NCBI RefSeq assembly: GCF_030454045.1
Contig: NZ_JAKDJE010000007.1
Span: 6,289-70,288, forward strand
Reading direction: 5' to 3'
From: Psychrobacter sp.
GTDB taxonomy: Bacteria > Pseudomonadota > Gammaproteobacteria > Pseudomonadales > Moraxellaceae
Length of the DNA stretch: 64,000 nucleotides
Shown one piece after another: positions 25,541 through 34,703 of this stretch; the stretch's first letter is position 1, and each line of letters opens with the position of its first letter. A program made the translations under genes and the position numbers. The notes below the pieces were generated by a model. That model was not told the origin of the DNA. It was given only the letters and a program-made list of their open reading frames with translations, and searched no databases.

Positions 25541-27358
25541 ATGACATATCGGACCCCGTTATCAATGCTAACAAATACAAAACCAATCGCGCTTTATAGC
25601 GGCGAGCAGATTTATGCCATGGAACAAGCGTGGTTTGCACAAGGATATGACAGTTTTGGATTAATGCAGCAAGCCGCTTGGCAAATGGCACAACAAATAG
25701 AGCAGTGTTACGAGGCTGATAATACTAGCAATACTAATAACACTTGCGTTTATCATCGTGCTACTCGTTCGCGCCAAGCAAGTATCTGGGTAGGTAGGGG
25801 CAATAATGGCGGTGATGGCTGGCTTATTGCTTATTACTTGCAGCAAGCAGGCTGGCAAGTAGAAGTGGTCACTGTCGGTTTTGATGTCAATGATTTTGAT
25901 ACTCGTACTCAGTCGGCCATCTCTAATAAGAAAGACCACAATAATGACCATATAACTGATGCTGACAAAGCGCGACAGATAGCAATATCTGCCAATTGTC
26001 ATTATCAACGTTTTGAAGAGATTGTTGATCAAGATAGTGCAAAAGAGAAGGTTTTGCCAGCTGACGTTTATGTTGACGCACTGTTTGGGATTGGACTGGA
26101 TCGCGCTCCAGAAGGCATCTATAAAGAGGCTATTAGCGCTTTTAATCGCACTATTCAGCAACAAAAATCAATAGCGGTCGCCGTTGATATTCCAAGTGGG
26201 TTGGTGGCGTCTACTGGTGCGGTGTTCGATCGTATAGCCGTACAAGCTGATGTCACCTTATGTCTGATTGCGCGCAAATTCGGTTTGCATACCAAAGACG
26301 GTACAGATTATAGCGGCCATATAATTGATATACCGCTGATACCTTATCAAGTTGCCCCTGAGCAATCAGCTGATAATCATAAAACGTCTGATAAAAACGC
26401 CGAACACGCATCTGAACCAGTTGCCACGCTGTTGTTAGCGGCCCATAGTATGAAACCTCGTCGTCAAAACAGCTACAAAGGTAGCTATGGTCACGCGCTT
26501 ATTATCGGTGGCAACCGTATAGATGGCTCTCAAGGTATGGGCGGTGCTGCGATACTATCTGCTTCTAGTACGATGGCAACAGGATCTGGAAAAATGACGG
26601 TTGCCTGTCATGAAGCCTTTCATGTGGCATTATTAACGTCATTGCCTGATGCGATGACTATCAATCTGCACGATACAGATGGCGTAAAGGCACTTATCAA
26701 ACAAGCCAGTGTTATCGCGATTGGTATGGGTTTGGGCCGTGACGAAAAAGCAAAAATGTTATTTATCGACTATATACAGGCTGCCATAGCTCATGAGAAA
26801 TCAATCGTTATTGATGCAGATGGACTTTACCATTTGGCATCGTTACAAGCGAACAATCACCAATTGGTGACAGCGCTGCGTGAATATAGCATGAGCCATC
26901 AGGTTTGCTTAACACCGCATAGCGGCGAGGTGGCAAGACTGCTTGACCAAAGCATAGGTGAGGTGGAAAGCAATAGATTGCAAACGATAAAAAAATGCGC
27001 GACACTCTATGGCGGTGATTGGGTGCTTAAGGGGGCAGGGTCACTAGTTCTGGAGCAAGGCCTAGGAGGTCAGCAGGTATATGTTTGTAGTGTTGGCAAT
27101 GCTGGCATGGCAACCGCTGGCATGGGTGATGTCTTATCTGGTGTGATTACTGGCTTATTGGCACAGCAAGATTTAGCGGCAGCGTCACAAAGCTTACATC
27201 AGGCGGTACTTATACATGGATTTGCAGGAGATGTATTGGTCAACCAAAATAGTGGTTGTCATAGTGAAAACAGACTTATGATTGGACAACGAGGGCTGCA
27301 AGCGCAAGATATGCCAGCAGCCATTCGCTATGTTATGCAGCTAGTGATGGTCGACTAA
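25541..27358 (+). CDS. nnr: Bifunctional NAD(P)H-hydrate repair enzyme Nnr
   Basis: Repairs damaged hydrated NAD(P)H. The N-terminal epimerase (YjeF_N, about residues 15-285) has the GRGNNGGDGWLIAYYL motif and VDIPSGL. The C-terminal ADP-dependent dehydratase (YjeF_C, about 300-600) has KGSYGHALIIGG, LTPHSGEVARLL and GNAGMATAGMGDVLSG. At 605 residues it is about 100 longer than E. coli Nnr, because of hydrophilic Asn/Asp/His-rich inserts near residues 58-70, 125-145 and 270-295. The ATG at 25541 follows GAGGAT. Convergent with the DUF4124 gene. Confidence 0.94.
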   Translation: MTYRTPLSMLTNTKPIALYSGEQIYAMEQAWFAQGYDSFGLMQQAAWQMAQQIEQCYEADNTSNTNNTCVYHRATRSRQASIWVGRGNNGGDGWLIAYYLQQAGWQVEVVTVGFDVNDFDTRTQSAISNKKDHNNDHITDADKARQIAISANCHYQRFEEIVDQDSAKEKVLPADVYVDALFGIGLDRAPEGIYKEAISAFNRTIQQQKSIAVAVDIPSGLVASTGAVFDRIAVQADVTLCLIARKFGLHTKDGTDYSGHIIDIPLIPYQVAPEQSADNHKTSDKNAEHASEPVATLLLAAHSMKPRRQNSYKGSYGHALIIGGNRIDGSQGMGGAAILSASSTMATGSGKMTVACHEAFHVALLTSLPDAMTINLHDTDGVKALIKQASVIAIGMGLGRDEKAKMLFIDYIQAAIAHEKSIVIDADGLYHLASLQANNHQLVTALREYSMSHQVCLTPHSGEVARLLDQSIGEVESNRLQTIKKCATLYGGDWVLKGAGSLVLEQGLGGQQVYVCSVGNAGMATAGMGDVLSGVITGLLAQQDLAAASQSLHQAVLIHGFAGDVLVNQNSGCHSENRLMIGQRGLQAQDMPAAIRYVMQLVMVD

Positions 27359-27376
27359 CCCTCACTATTGGGTCGA

Positions 27377-27874
27377 CTAGGTTGTAGAGCCACTACAATA
27401 TTGGTCGATTGCCTGCTGTACGCGTTCACGCTTTAGCTCAATCTCACGGCCATCTAGATATTGACGCTTACCATCTGCATCCATCTCATAGATACGTCCG
27501 CCAACGTTTAGATTCGTTAAATTGTTACGTAGCGATTGGCAGCGCTGAGCATTGGCTTGCGCTTCTTGCTCTTTGATACGCGCTTCAAGTGCGGCTACGC
27601 GCTGTTCTTCTGCCGTTTGAGTATTATTGCTTTGGCTGGGGTCTGTTTTGCCAGCCATTTGTCCGGCGTTATTTTGTCTACCGTCACTACGAAATTCAAT
27701 CAACTCAACGTTTTTACCATTTTGCGGCGCGTGCTGACTATATTTAACTTCGCCATGTGCGCCAATGGATTTATAAACTTGAATAGCCTGACTGGCATTC
27801 ATGGATAGCATTAGCATACAGGTGGTACTCGTTAGCCATTTAGTAGCAGTCGCTATTTTAGACGCATATGCCAT
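27377..27874 (-). CDS. DUF4124 domain-containing exported protein
   Basis: 165 residues. A signal peptide is visible (basic start, hydrophobic core, likely cleavage after SQA near residue 29). A DUF4124 domain follows, with the pattern IQVYKSIGAHGEVKYSQHAP, and then a predicted coiled coil rich in Glu, Gln and Ala (about residues 88-115). DUF4124 proteins are common periplasmic proteins of proteobacteria with no assigned function. It converges on nnr with only 18 bases between stops. Confidence 0.8.
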   Translation of the reverse strand: MAYASKIATATKWLTSTTCMLMLSMNASQAIQVYKSIGAHGEVKYSQHAPQNGKNVELIEFRSDGRQNNAGQMAGKTDPSQSNNTQTAEEQRVAALEARIKEQEAQANAQRCQSLRNNLTNLNVGGRIYEMDADGKRQYLDGREIELKRERVQQAIDQYCSGSTT

Positions 27875-28027
27875 AGCAGCAATCCTTTTGTTTGATAAAA
27901 GCAGATTCGTATAAATATAACATTTGAATGGTTGATTGGCAGTAGTAATATACTGACTTTCGATTCTAGCAAATAATACTTATCAATGTGTATTATTTAA
28001 TAACTAATAGTTAGGTATGGGCTTTAG

Positions 28028-28186
28028 AAGTTTTTCTTGACAATAGCGGGCAAACCATCGAATATAATAGAAGTTGATTGGTCAGTGAACGGCTTCTATG
28101 ATATTGCCGTGGCACTTGAAAATGATCACTACGAGCTACTTATCGGTAGTTTATGCAGTGTTATTTTCTTTGTGATGATGATATAG
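28028..28186 (+). pseudogene. Possible gene relic: open frame with protein-like C-terminus
   Basis: An open frame of 52 codons between two stops reads protein-like, with residues such as VDWSVNGFYDIAVALEN followed by a hydrophobic end (GSLCSVIFFVMMI). It has no ATG start and no ribosome binding site; TTG 28037 is the only possible initiator in the front part. I do not recognise the family. It may be the remnant of a membrane protein gene, or a chance frame. Confidence 0.25.
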
Positions 28187-28631
28187 CACACGTAGCATTG
28201 ACTACTCATAACTATACATTGTCTCCGGACTTATCTGTCTACAATGACTAAGATAAACTTATTATTTGAACTGTGCTAAATGTAATTCTGGTAATTGTGC
28301 AAAATACGATACAGTACTGGTTATAAAGTGCGCCAAAGCCTCTATTATAAGTTTTAGTAACTTATGCATAGTATTTGGGTATAAATATCCTGTTATCTCT
28401 ACGTCTTTGCACTCATGAATTTATTATCAGTACTTATTTATAGAAAGACTCAATAATAAGCTTCTTTCATAGGTGCGCTCGCATCTTGTCACTGTATATC
28501 GATAATCCTCCTTCGCAAAACTGACCTTACATACATTGCTGTATTTGAGTAATTTGCTGTCTTAAAAAACAACGTTACTTAAATATGATAGGCAAATATT
28601 CTTGATATGGACAAGGATTAGCGATCATTTT

Positions 28632-28676
28632 ATGAGTTTTGAAGTAATAGCTATATGGGGTTATCTCTTATCATAG
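28632..28676 (+). other. Possible 14-codon leader peptide before ilvI
   Basis: The frame from ATG 28632 encodes MSFEVIAIWGYLLS, with one Val, two Ile and two Leu, and stops about 40 bases before ilvI. Branched-chain operons elsewhere use such leader peptides for attenuation. No terminator hairpin follows it and no convincing ribosome binding site precedes it, so the evidence is weak. Confidence 0.2.
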
Positions 28677-28708
28677 AATAACGCAAATCCTCGCCGCAAA
28701 AAAAGGTG

Positions 28709-30541
28709 ATGACAGTGACGCAAACCACGCAAAGTCCGAATATGACGGGACATACCCAAACGGGTAATGCCGCCAAAAATTTTGAAGAAAAGCAACAACG
28801 TCTTGCAGAAGGCAGCGCTCAGCCTGTGATGCTATCGGGCGCTGAAATGCTGGTACAAGCGCTGACAGACGAAGGTGTCAAATATATCTTTGGTTATCCA
28901 GGCGGTGCCGTTCTACACATTTATGATGCGCTATTTCAGCAAGAAGCCATTGAGCATATCTTGGTGCGTCATGAGCAAGCGGCAGGACACATGGCAGATG
29001 CTTATTCACGAGTCACTGGTGAGACGGGTGTTGTATTGGCAACCTCAGGCCCTGGTGCCACCAATACGGTTACTGCTATTGCGACCGCCTTTATGGATTC
29101 AGTACCGATGGTCGTGATTTCAGGTCAGGTGCCAAGTAGTCTAATCGGTGAAGACGCTTTCCAAGAAACGGATATGGTGGGGGTATCGCGTCCGATCGTT
29201 AAGCATAGCTTCCAAGTGCGCCATGCTAGCGAAATTCCGATGATTGTCAAAAAGGCCTTTTATATTGCACAGTCTGGCCGACCAGGTCCTGTCGTTATTG
29301 ATGTGCCAAAAGACATGACTGCGCCTAGCGAAAAATACGCGTATGAGTATCCAGAAGAGGTGTTTATACGCTCATACCAACCTTCACTCAAAGGCCATAG
29401 TGGTCAGATCAAAAAAGCGGTCGAGACACTACTATCTGCCCAGCGTCCAGTGGTTTATGCAGGTGGCGGCGTTATTTGGAGCAATGCTCACGAAGAGTTG
29501 ACTGATCTGGCTCATCGCCTTAATTTACCAGTGACCAATACATTGATGGGTCTTGGTGCATTTCCTGGCTCTGATCGTCAGTTCCTAGGTATGCTTGGTA
29601 TGCATGGTACTTATGAAGCCAACATGACTATGCATCATGCCGATGTTATTTTGGCAGTGGGTGCGCGTTTCGATGATCGCGTCACCAATAATGTCAAAAA
29701 ATTCTGTCCGAACGCGACGATTATCCATATCGATATCGATCCTGCGTCGATTTCAAAGACCATCCTTGCGCACATTCCTATCGTTGGTGATGTAAAATCT
29801 GTCTTAACCGATATGCTAGAGATCGTTGGAGAAGAAAAGCAGCTAGAGCAACACGCACTGCTAGATTGGTGGTCACAGATCAATGAATGGCGCAAGCGTC
29901 ATGGTCTACGTTATGATACCAGTACAGATAATGGTATCAAGCCACAAGGCGCAATACAGGCACTATGCAAAGTCACAGATGGCAATGCGATTATCACCAG
30001 TGATGTCGGTCAGCACCAAATGTTTGCAGCCCTTTACTATACTTACAATGAGCCTCGTCAATGGTTGAATTCAGGTGGCCTAGGTACGATGGGTGTTGGT
30101 TTGCCATATGCCATGGCAGCCAAGCTTGCCAATCCAGAGCGTGATGTGGTGTGTATCACAGGCGAAGGCTCTATTCAAATGAATATCCAAGAGCTATCAA
30201 CCTGCTTGCAGTATAACTTGCCAGTTAAAATTCTAAATTTAAATAACGCACAGCTAGGTATGGTGAAGCAGTGGCAGGACATGCTGTATGAAGGTCGCCA
30301 TGCACAGTCTTATATGAACTCCTTGCCAGATTTTGTCAAATTGGCTGAAAGTTATGGTCATGTCGGTATCAAGATTACTGACCCTGCAACGATGGAAGAG
30401 CAGTTGGCTGAAGCGATGGCCATGAAGGACAAGTTGGTATTTATCGATGTTTATGTCGATCGTAATGAGCATGTATATCCGATGCAAATCGCTGGACAAG
30501 CCATGCGTGATATGTGGTTAACAAAAGGGGAGCGCACCTAA
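28709..30541 (+). CDS. ilvI: Acetolactate synthase large subunit
   Basis: Thiamine diphosphate enzyme for the first shared step of Ile, Val and Leu synthesis. The N-terminal domain carries GYPGGAVLHIYDAL and RHEQAAGHMADAYSR, with the catalytic glutamate; the C-terminal cofactor site reads GEGSIQMNIQELSTCLQYNL and LNNAQLGMVKQW. A hydrophilic N-terminal extension of about 35 residues precedes the catalytic domain. The start is uncertain: ATG 28709, the GTG just before it (28706), or GTG 28715, which is best placed behind AAGGTGAT. It overlaps ilvH by one base. Confidence 0.95.
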   Translation: MTVTQTTQSPNMTGHTQTGNAAKNFEEKQQRLAEGSAQPVMLSGAEMLVQALTDEGVKYIFGYPGGAVLHIYDALFQQEAIEHILVRHEQAAGHMADAYSRVTGETGVVLATSGPGATNTVTAIATAFMDSVPMVVISGQVPSSLIGEDAFQETDMVGVSRPIVKHSFQVRHASEIPMIVKKAFYIAQSGRPGPVVIDVPKDMTAPSEKYAYEYPEEVFIRSYQPSLKGHSGQIKKAVETLLSAQRPVVYAGGGVIWSNAHEELTDLAHRLNLPVTNTLMGLGAFPGSDRQFLGMLGMHGTYEANMTMHHADVILAVGARFDDRVTNNVKKFCPNATIIHIDIDPASISKTILAHIPIVGDVKSVLTDMLEIVGEEKQLEQHALLDWWSQINEWRKRHGLRYDTSTDNGIKPQGAIQALCKVTDGNAIITSDVGQHQMFAALYYTYNEPRQWLNSGGLGTMGVGLPYAMAAKLANPERDVVCITGEGSIQMNIQELSTCLQYNLPVKILNLNNAQLGMVKQWQDMLYEGRHAQSYMNSLPDFVKLAESYGHVGIKITDPATMEEQLAEAMAMKDKLVFIDVYVDRNEHVYPMQIAGQAMRDMWLTKGERT

Positions 30542-31038
30542 TGCAACAACAACATCTGATTTCGGTATTGATGGAAAACGAAGCGGGTTCGTTGTCGCGT
30601 CTAGTCGGTTTGTTCTCACAACGTGGCTACAATATCGAAACGCTCAACGTCGCGCCTACTGATGACCCAAGCATTTCACGCTTGACCTTAACGACCATTA
30701 CGTCACCAGAAAGAATTGAACAAATCACCAAACAATTGCATAAATTGATTGAAGTGGTTAAAGTGCATAATCTGACAGAGAACGTACACGTCGAGCGTGA
30801 ATTGATGCTCATCAAAGTACGAGCAACTGGTAGCATACGCGAAGAAGTAAAACGCAGTGCAGATATCTTCCGTGCGCAGATTGTCGATGTGAATGCCAAC
30901 TTATATACGATTCAAATCGTTGGTGACAAAGCCAAGCTTGACGGTTTTATCGATGTGCTTGGACGTGAGCGTATTATGGAAGTGGTTCGCTCGGGTGTGA
31001 TTGGTATTGCCCGCGGTGAGAAAACCCTTAGCACCTAG
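30541..31038 (+). CDS. ilvH: Acetolactate synthase small (regulatory) subunit
   Basis: 165 residues. An N-terminal ACT domain (about residues 5-80) opens with HLISVLMENEAGSLSRLVGL, and the C-terminal ALS_ss_C domain includes RVRATGSIREE-like sequence and GRERIMEVVRSGVIGIARG. It binds valine for feedback control and activates IlvI. ATG 30541 is the family start and overlaps the ilvI stop (TAATG), implying coupled translation. Confidence 0.96.
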   Translation: MQQQHLISVLMENEAGSLSRLVGLFSQRGYNIETLNVAPTDDPSISRLTLTTITSPERIEQITKQLHKLIEVVKVHNLTENVHVERELMLIKVRATGSIREEVKRSADIFRAQIVDVNANLYTIQIVGDKAKLDGFIDVLGRERIMEVVRSGVIGIARGEKTLST

Positions 31039-31177
31039 ACTTAATGCCCAAATATCCTATTTTATTGAAGAACTATTTATCTAAATCAACAAAGCGCTTA
31101 TCTTAATCACTATCTTGATTACAGTATAAGCGTCTACTATCCATGGTAAGCCATGATTGAGGACAAGGACTCTATTT

Positions 31178-32194
31178 ATGAACGTTTTTTATGACAAAGA
31201 TTGTGATCTATCAATTATCCAAGGTAAAAAAGTGGCCATTATCGGTTATGGTTCACAAGGCCATGCGCACGCGCTTAACTTACAAGACTCAGACGTTGAT
31301 GTAACGGTTGGTCTACGTGCTAATTCAGGCTCATGGAAAAAAGCTGAAAATGCGGGCCTAAAAGTTGCTGAAGTCGAAGAAGCGGTAAAAGCTGCTGACG
31401 TTATCATGATTTTGACACCTGATGAGTTCCAAAAAGAGCTTTACAACGATGTCATTGAGCCAAACATCACAGAAGGCGCGACCCTTGCATTTGCCCACGG
31501 TTTTGCTATCCATTATAACCAAGTAGTGCCACGTAGCGACCTTGACGTGATCATGGTAGCACCAAAAGCACCAGGTCACACCGTACGTTCAGAGTTCACC
31601 AAAGGTGGCGGTATTCCTGACTTAATCGCCATCTACCAAGATGCTTCAGGTCAAGCTAAGCAATTAGCATTATCTTACGCTGCTGGCGTTGGTGGTGGTC
31701 GTTCAGGTATCATCGAAACCACGTTCAAAGACGAGACTGAAACCGATCTATTCGGTGAGCAAGCGGTTCTTTGTGGCGGTGCGGTTGAATTGGTAAAAAT
31801 GGGCTTTGAAACCCTTACTGAAGCAGGCTACGCGCCAGAAATGGCTTACTTTGAGTGTTTACATGAGCTAAAGCTTATCGTTGACTTAATGTATGAAGGC
31901 GGCATCGCTGACATGAACTATTCAATCAGTAACAACGCTGAATACGGCGAATATGTGACTGGTCCTGAAGTTATCAATGAGCAGTCTCGTGAAGCCATGC
32001 GTAATGCACTAAAACGCATCCAGTCTGGTGAATACGCAAAAATGTTCATCTCTGAAGGTGCGACCAACTATCCATCAATGACAGCTCGTCGTCGTAACAA
32101 TGCAGCGCATGAGATCGAAACCACAGGTGCCAAATTGCGCGCTATGATGCCTTGGATTGGTGGCAACAAAATCATCGATAAAGACAAAAACTAA
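31178..32194 (+). CDS. ilvC: Ketol-acid reductoisomerase
   Basis: NADPH- and Mg-dependent enzyme that converts acetolactate to dihydroxyisovalerate. It has 338 residues, the short class I form. The Rossmann motif GYGSQGHAHALNL lies near residues 23-35, and the metal-binding KARI domain includes DLFGEQAVLCGG and ECLHELKLIVDLMYEGG. ATG 31178 gives the family N-terminus MNVFYDKDCDL. The ilvIHC order is standard; ilvD and ilvE are not here. Confidence 0.97.
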   Translation: MNVFYDKDCDLSIIQGKKVAIIGYGSQGHAHALNLQDSDVDVTVGLRANSGSWKKAENAGLKVAEVEEAVKAADVIMILTPDEFQKELYNDVIEPNITEGATLAFAHGFAIHYNQVVPRSDLDVIMVAPKAPGHTVRSEFTKGGGIPDLIAIYQDASGQAKQLALSYAAGVGGGRSGIIETTFKDETETDLFGEQAVLCGGAVELVKMGFETLTEAGYAPEMAYFECLHELKLIVDLMYEGGIADMNYSISNNAEYGEYVTGPEVINEQSREAMRNALKRIQSGEYAKMFISEGATNYPSMTARRRNNAAHEIETTGAKLRAMMPWIGGNKIIDKDKN

Positions 32195-32236
32195 TTCGAT
32201 ACTGGCCAGATAAAGCGTTTTATAGAGTGTTAAGTT

Positions 32237-32270
32237 ACCCGTGTTATCACCAGATAGCACGGGTTTTTTA
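32237..32270 (+). terminator. Intrinsic terminator after ilvC
   Basis: A 12-base-pair stem (32237-32248 with 32253-32264, one wobble) with an ACCA loop is followed by a T run. Confidence 0.88.
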
Positions 32271-32449
32271 TGCATTGCGCTTAATAGTATTAACACCCTT
32301 ATAGATACTGGTTGAAAATCGATAGCGACTGCCCAATATAAGCAGGCATCTCTACATTAGCCAACAGGCTTTTAGGGTGCTCGCTTATCCTTGGATCATC
32401 AAAGAGACGGATCCTCTTCTTATTTTTTATAGATTACAGGTTGTATGCT

Positions 32450-32875
32450 GTGCAAATATCTTATCCAGACTGGCTAACGCCGCAATTCGTATATATTACT
32501 CTTAGTGCTGTGGTAGCAGTTTTAATTTGGATAGAAGGAGAGATGCTCAAAAAAACTGAGGGTAAACTACCCAAGTCTAAGTTTTTTCAAATCAGCTCAC
32601 TGCTAGATACAGTCTGGTTTTTCATCTCTGTCATTGTTCTTTATGTGATCGATTTGGCGCCGCTTGCGATTGCCGTTCCTGCTGCCTATGGCATTTACAC
32701 GACGTTTGGTTGGGTCTATGGCACGCGATTGTTGAAGCGTCGAGGCGTTCCTGATTCTCCAAAAGACTTGGTCATACCAGCCAAATATATTGCTTATAGC
32801 CAATCGTTTTCACTGATATTTTTTGGATTATGCCTGCTTGTACTGAGTTCATCATGGTTGCCAATATTGCAATAG
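32450..32875 (+). CDS. Unrecognised small multi-pass membrane protein
   Basis: 141 residues with about four predicted membrane segments (roughly residues 12-30, 50-70, 72-95 and 115-138). Between the third and fourth is a conserved-looking basic stretch, RLLKRRGVPDSPKDLVIPAKY. I do not recognise a family. GTG 32450 is preferred because AGG lies nine bases upstream; TTG 32441 is in frame but has no spacing for a ribosome binding site. It stands alone between the ilvC terminator and the cold-shock gene. Confidence 0.65.
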   Translation: MQISYPDWLTPQFVYITLSAVVAVLIWIEGEMLKKTEGKLPKSKFFQISSLLDTVWFFISVIVLYVIDLAPLAIAVPAAYGIYTTFGWVYGTRLLKRRGVPDSPKDLVIPAKYIAYSQSFSLIFFGLCLLVLSSSWLPILQ

Positions 32876-33242
32876 GCGATGACAAATATTTTCTTTTATC
32901 GTTATAATTTTTCTTAATCTAACAGTTTTGCATCTCATCAAGATGATTGTTGAAACGTATGGAATTTATTTAATATCAATAGGATATGATATTTTTCAGT
33001 GATCATTTTGATATGCAATAATAATTTGAATTTATTTACAAAAATCATCAATTAAGACTGTTACCTGCATAGAAAACTGTTATAATCAAGATGTACTCAG
33101 AGAGTTTGAGGCGAAAAATTCGAATTTTCTATTAGATTATTTTGGAGTTTCGCTGCGGCATTTGTCTAAAAATGCATGGGTATATATCAATTAATCGGTG
33201 ATGACGAAAGTCTCGCCAACAGTTAAAGAGTCAGGAAAATTT
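32876..33242 (+). other. 367-base region upstream of the cold-shock gene
   Basis: No gene. A/T-rich DNA leads to an extended -10 promoter (33078-33086). Downstream lies an untranslated leader of about 150 bases. Long leaders are typical of cspA-like mRNAs, where they act as thermosensors. An upstream in-frame ATG at 33201 is ignored because homology starts at 33243. Confidence 0.6.
33078..33086 (+). promoter_or_regulatory. Extended -10 promoter of the cold-shock gene
   Basis: TGTTATAAT fits the TGnTATAAT extended -10 consensus exactly. The -35 region is weak, as extended -10 promoters allow. Confidence 0.6.
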
Positions 33243-33455
33243 ATGTCAGATAAAGTTGAAGGCACTGTAAAGTGGTTTAATGAAGCTAAAGGTTTTGGTT
33301 TTATCGCTCAAGACAACGGCGGACAAGACGTATTCGCTCACTACAGCGCTATCCAAGGTAACGGTTTCAAAACGCTAGCCGAAGGCCAAAAAGTGTCTTT
33401 CATCTTAGGTGAGGGCAAGAAAGGCCCACAAGCTGAGCAAATCGAAGCTCTTTAA
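33243..33455 (+). CDS. CspA-family cold-shock protein
   Basis: 70-residue OB-fold nucleic-acid chaperone that binds single-stranded RNA and DNA. The RNP1 motif KGFGFIAQD and the RNP2-type motif VFAHYSAI are both present; RNP2 has Ala and Tyr where CspA usually has Val and Phe. ATG 33243 begins MSDKVEGTVKWFNEAKGFGF. The long leader and the terminator behind it mark it as a single-gene unit. The exact Csp paralogue cannot be named from sequence alone. Confidence 0.95.
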   Translation: MSDKVEGTVKWFNEAKGFGFIAQDNGGQDVFAHYSAIQGNGFKTLAEGQKVSFILGEGKKGPQAEQIEAL

Positions 33456-33564
33456 TTTCATCTATTATTGAGTTGGTTGACTATCAGCTGGCTTGATAAA
33501 GAGAATACAAATAAGCATCGACTACTTTGTTTGTTAGAACAATAAAAATATTGTATCGACTTTA

Positions 33565-33598
33565 AAAAAAGGCAACCTCTTATCAGGTTGCTTTTTTT
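33565..33598 (+). terminator. Intrinsic terminator after the cold-shock gene
   Basis: GCAACCT (33572-33578) pairs with AGGTTGC (33585-33591), preceded by an A run and followed by seven T residues. Confidence 0.88.
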
Positions 33599-33684
33599 AT
33601 GTTCCGGTATCTACGATCAAATGCTTCTTCCTATCTTTTATACTCATCACTTTATGCTAAAACAACAATAAATAAGGTTCAATT

Positions 33685-34248
33685 ATGAAATGGGATACTT
33701 GGTTTTCAATTGACTGGCAACAGCTGTTAGGCATTTCATTGTCTGCGGTGGGTTTCTATATAGGTTTGATGCTTTTTACCCGACTGATGGGTCTGCGCAG
33801 CTTTTCCAAACTATCAAGTCATGATTTTGCCATGACAGTTGGTATTGGTAGTATATTGGCATCGACTGTATTGGCGGATAAACCATCGTTACTCCAAGGA
33901 CTGTTTGCGGTTGCGGTATTGTTTTTGATTCAAGGTGCTATCTCAATATTGAGGCGCAAGATTAAACCTCTAAAAGCGCTGATAGACAATCGTGCCATCA
34001 TACTCATGGCACATGGCGAATACTTCTCAGACAACTTAAAAGAAGCGAATCTTACGACCAGCGATGTTCAAGAAGTGCTGCGCAAAAATGGCATCAAAGC
34101 CAAAACTGAAATATTTGCGGTCATTATGGAGACCACAGGAGATATGAGTGTCATCAAAAACAATGATGTAACTCCTGACTGGGCGTTGTTTGATGACATA
34201 CGTGACAGTGAGTTGTTAATGAGCTCTAGCAAAGACAGCGACATATAG
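33685..34248 (+). CDS. DUF421 (YetF-like) membrane protein
   Basis: 187 residues with three predicted N-terminal membrane helices (about 16-34, 48-64, 68-86), then the conserved soluble DUF421 region with RNRAI-like IDNRAIILMAHGEY and LRKNGIKAKTEIFAVIMETTG. Family members include YetF and YdfS of Bacillus, linked to spore germination and stress; no enzymatic role is established. The ATG at 33685 lies about 90 bases after the cold-shock terminator. Confidence 0.8.
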   Translation: MKWDTWFSIDWQQLLGISLSAVGFYIGLMLFTRLMGLRSFSKLSSHDFAMTVGIGSILASTVLADKPSLLQGLFAVAVLFLIQGAISILRRKIKPLKALIDNRAIILMAHGEYFSDNLKEANLTTSDVQEVLRKNGIKAKTEIFAVIMETTGDMSVIKNNDVTPDWALFDDIRDSELLMSSSKDSDI

Positions 34249-34703
34249 CTGTTGGGTTCTTCGCGACTACTATCAGTTGAACCCTAGGAAATAAATAATA
34301 ACAAAATATTAAATAAACATACCATTGAGAGTGCTATAAAGAGGAGGGCTCTTAAGGCTATTATCAAAGGAAAATCACCAGATCACGTGTTTATAAACTA
34401 TTTATTATAGAATAGTGACAAATTTATGACGCATTATTCACGGCGTTGTCTTGACCTTATTAGCATGCTGACGCAAGATACATAGGTCTGATAATAACGG
34501 TTGGCTTAGCTTTAGCAGATTTTATTAGTCATTAGGACGCGGCAATACTATTTTGAGTATTTGCTTATTTTTCTTAATTAATCATACATCTGTTGATATA
34601 GTAATAACCTTGAGCAGTATTTTGAACGACAATTTGAACCACAAAGAAAATTTGGTTCTTAACTGATATTTTTTAACTCATAACATTAATAAACGAGGAA
34701 CGT
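34249..34703 (+). other. 455-base region upstream of etfB
   Basis: A/T-rich, with no gene visible. A TTGACC at 34451-34456 lacks a good -10 at normal spacing. A short inverted repeat GAACCA...TGGTTC (34634-34656 region) lies about 50 bases before etfB. I could not assign a promoter with confidence. Confidence 0.4.

Larger units (their letters stand above)
27875..28708. other. 834-base region upstream of ilvI
   Basis: No full gene can be supported. It contains a possible gene relic (28028-28186), a perfect TTGACA (28037-28042) and TATAAT (28063-28068) separated by an unusually long 20 bases, and a 14-codon leader-like frame (28632-28676). No tRNA, repeat array or intrinsic terminator was seen. 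The region could hold far-upstream regulatory sites, since E. coli ilvIH has Lrp sites over about 250 bases. Confidence 0.5.

Noticed and set aside
25347..26164. Minus-strand frames of 114 and 167 codons opposite the start of nnr
   Set aside because: They overlap the strongly conserved nnr frame and show no protein-family features.
28037..28068. Perfect TTGACA and TATAAT in the ilvI upstream region as a strong promoter
   Set aside because: The 20-base spacer is outside the usual 16-18 range and the site is about 640 bases before ilvI, so I did not list it as a promoter.
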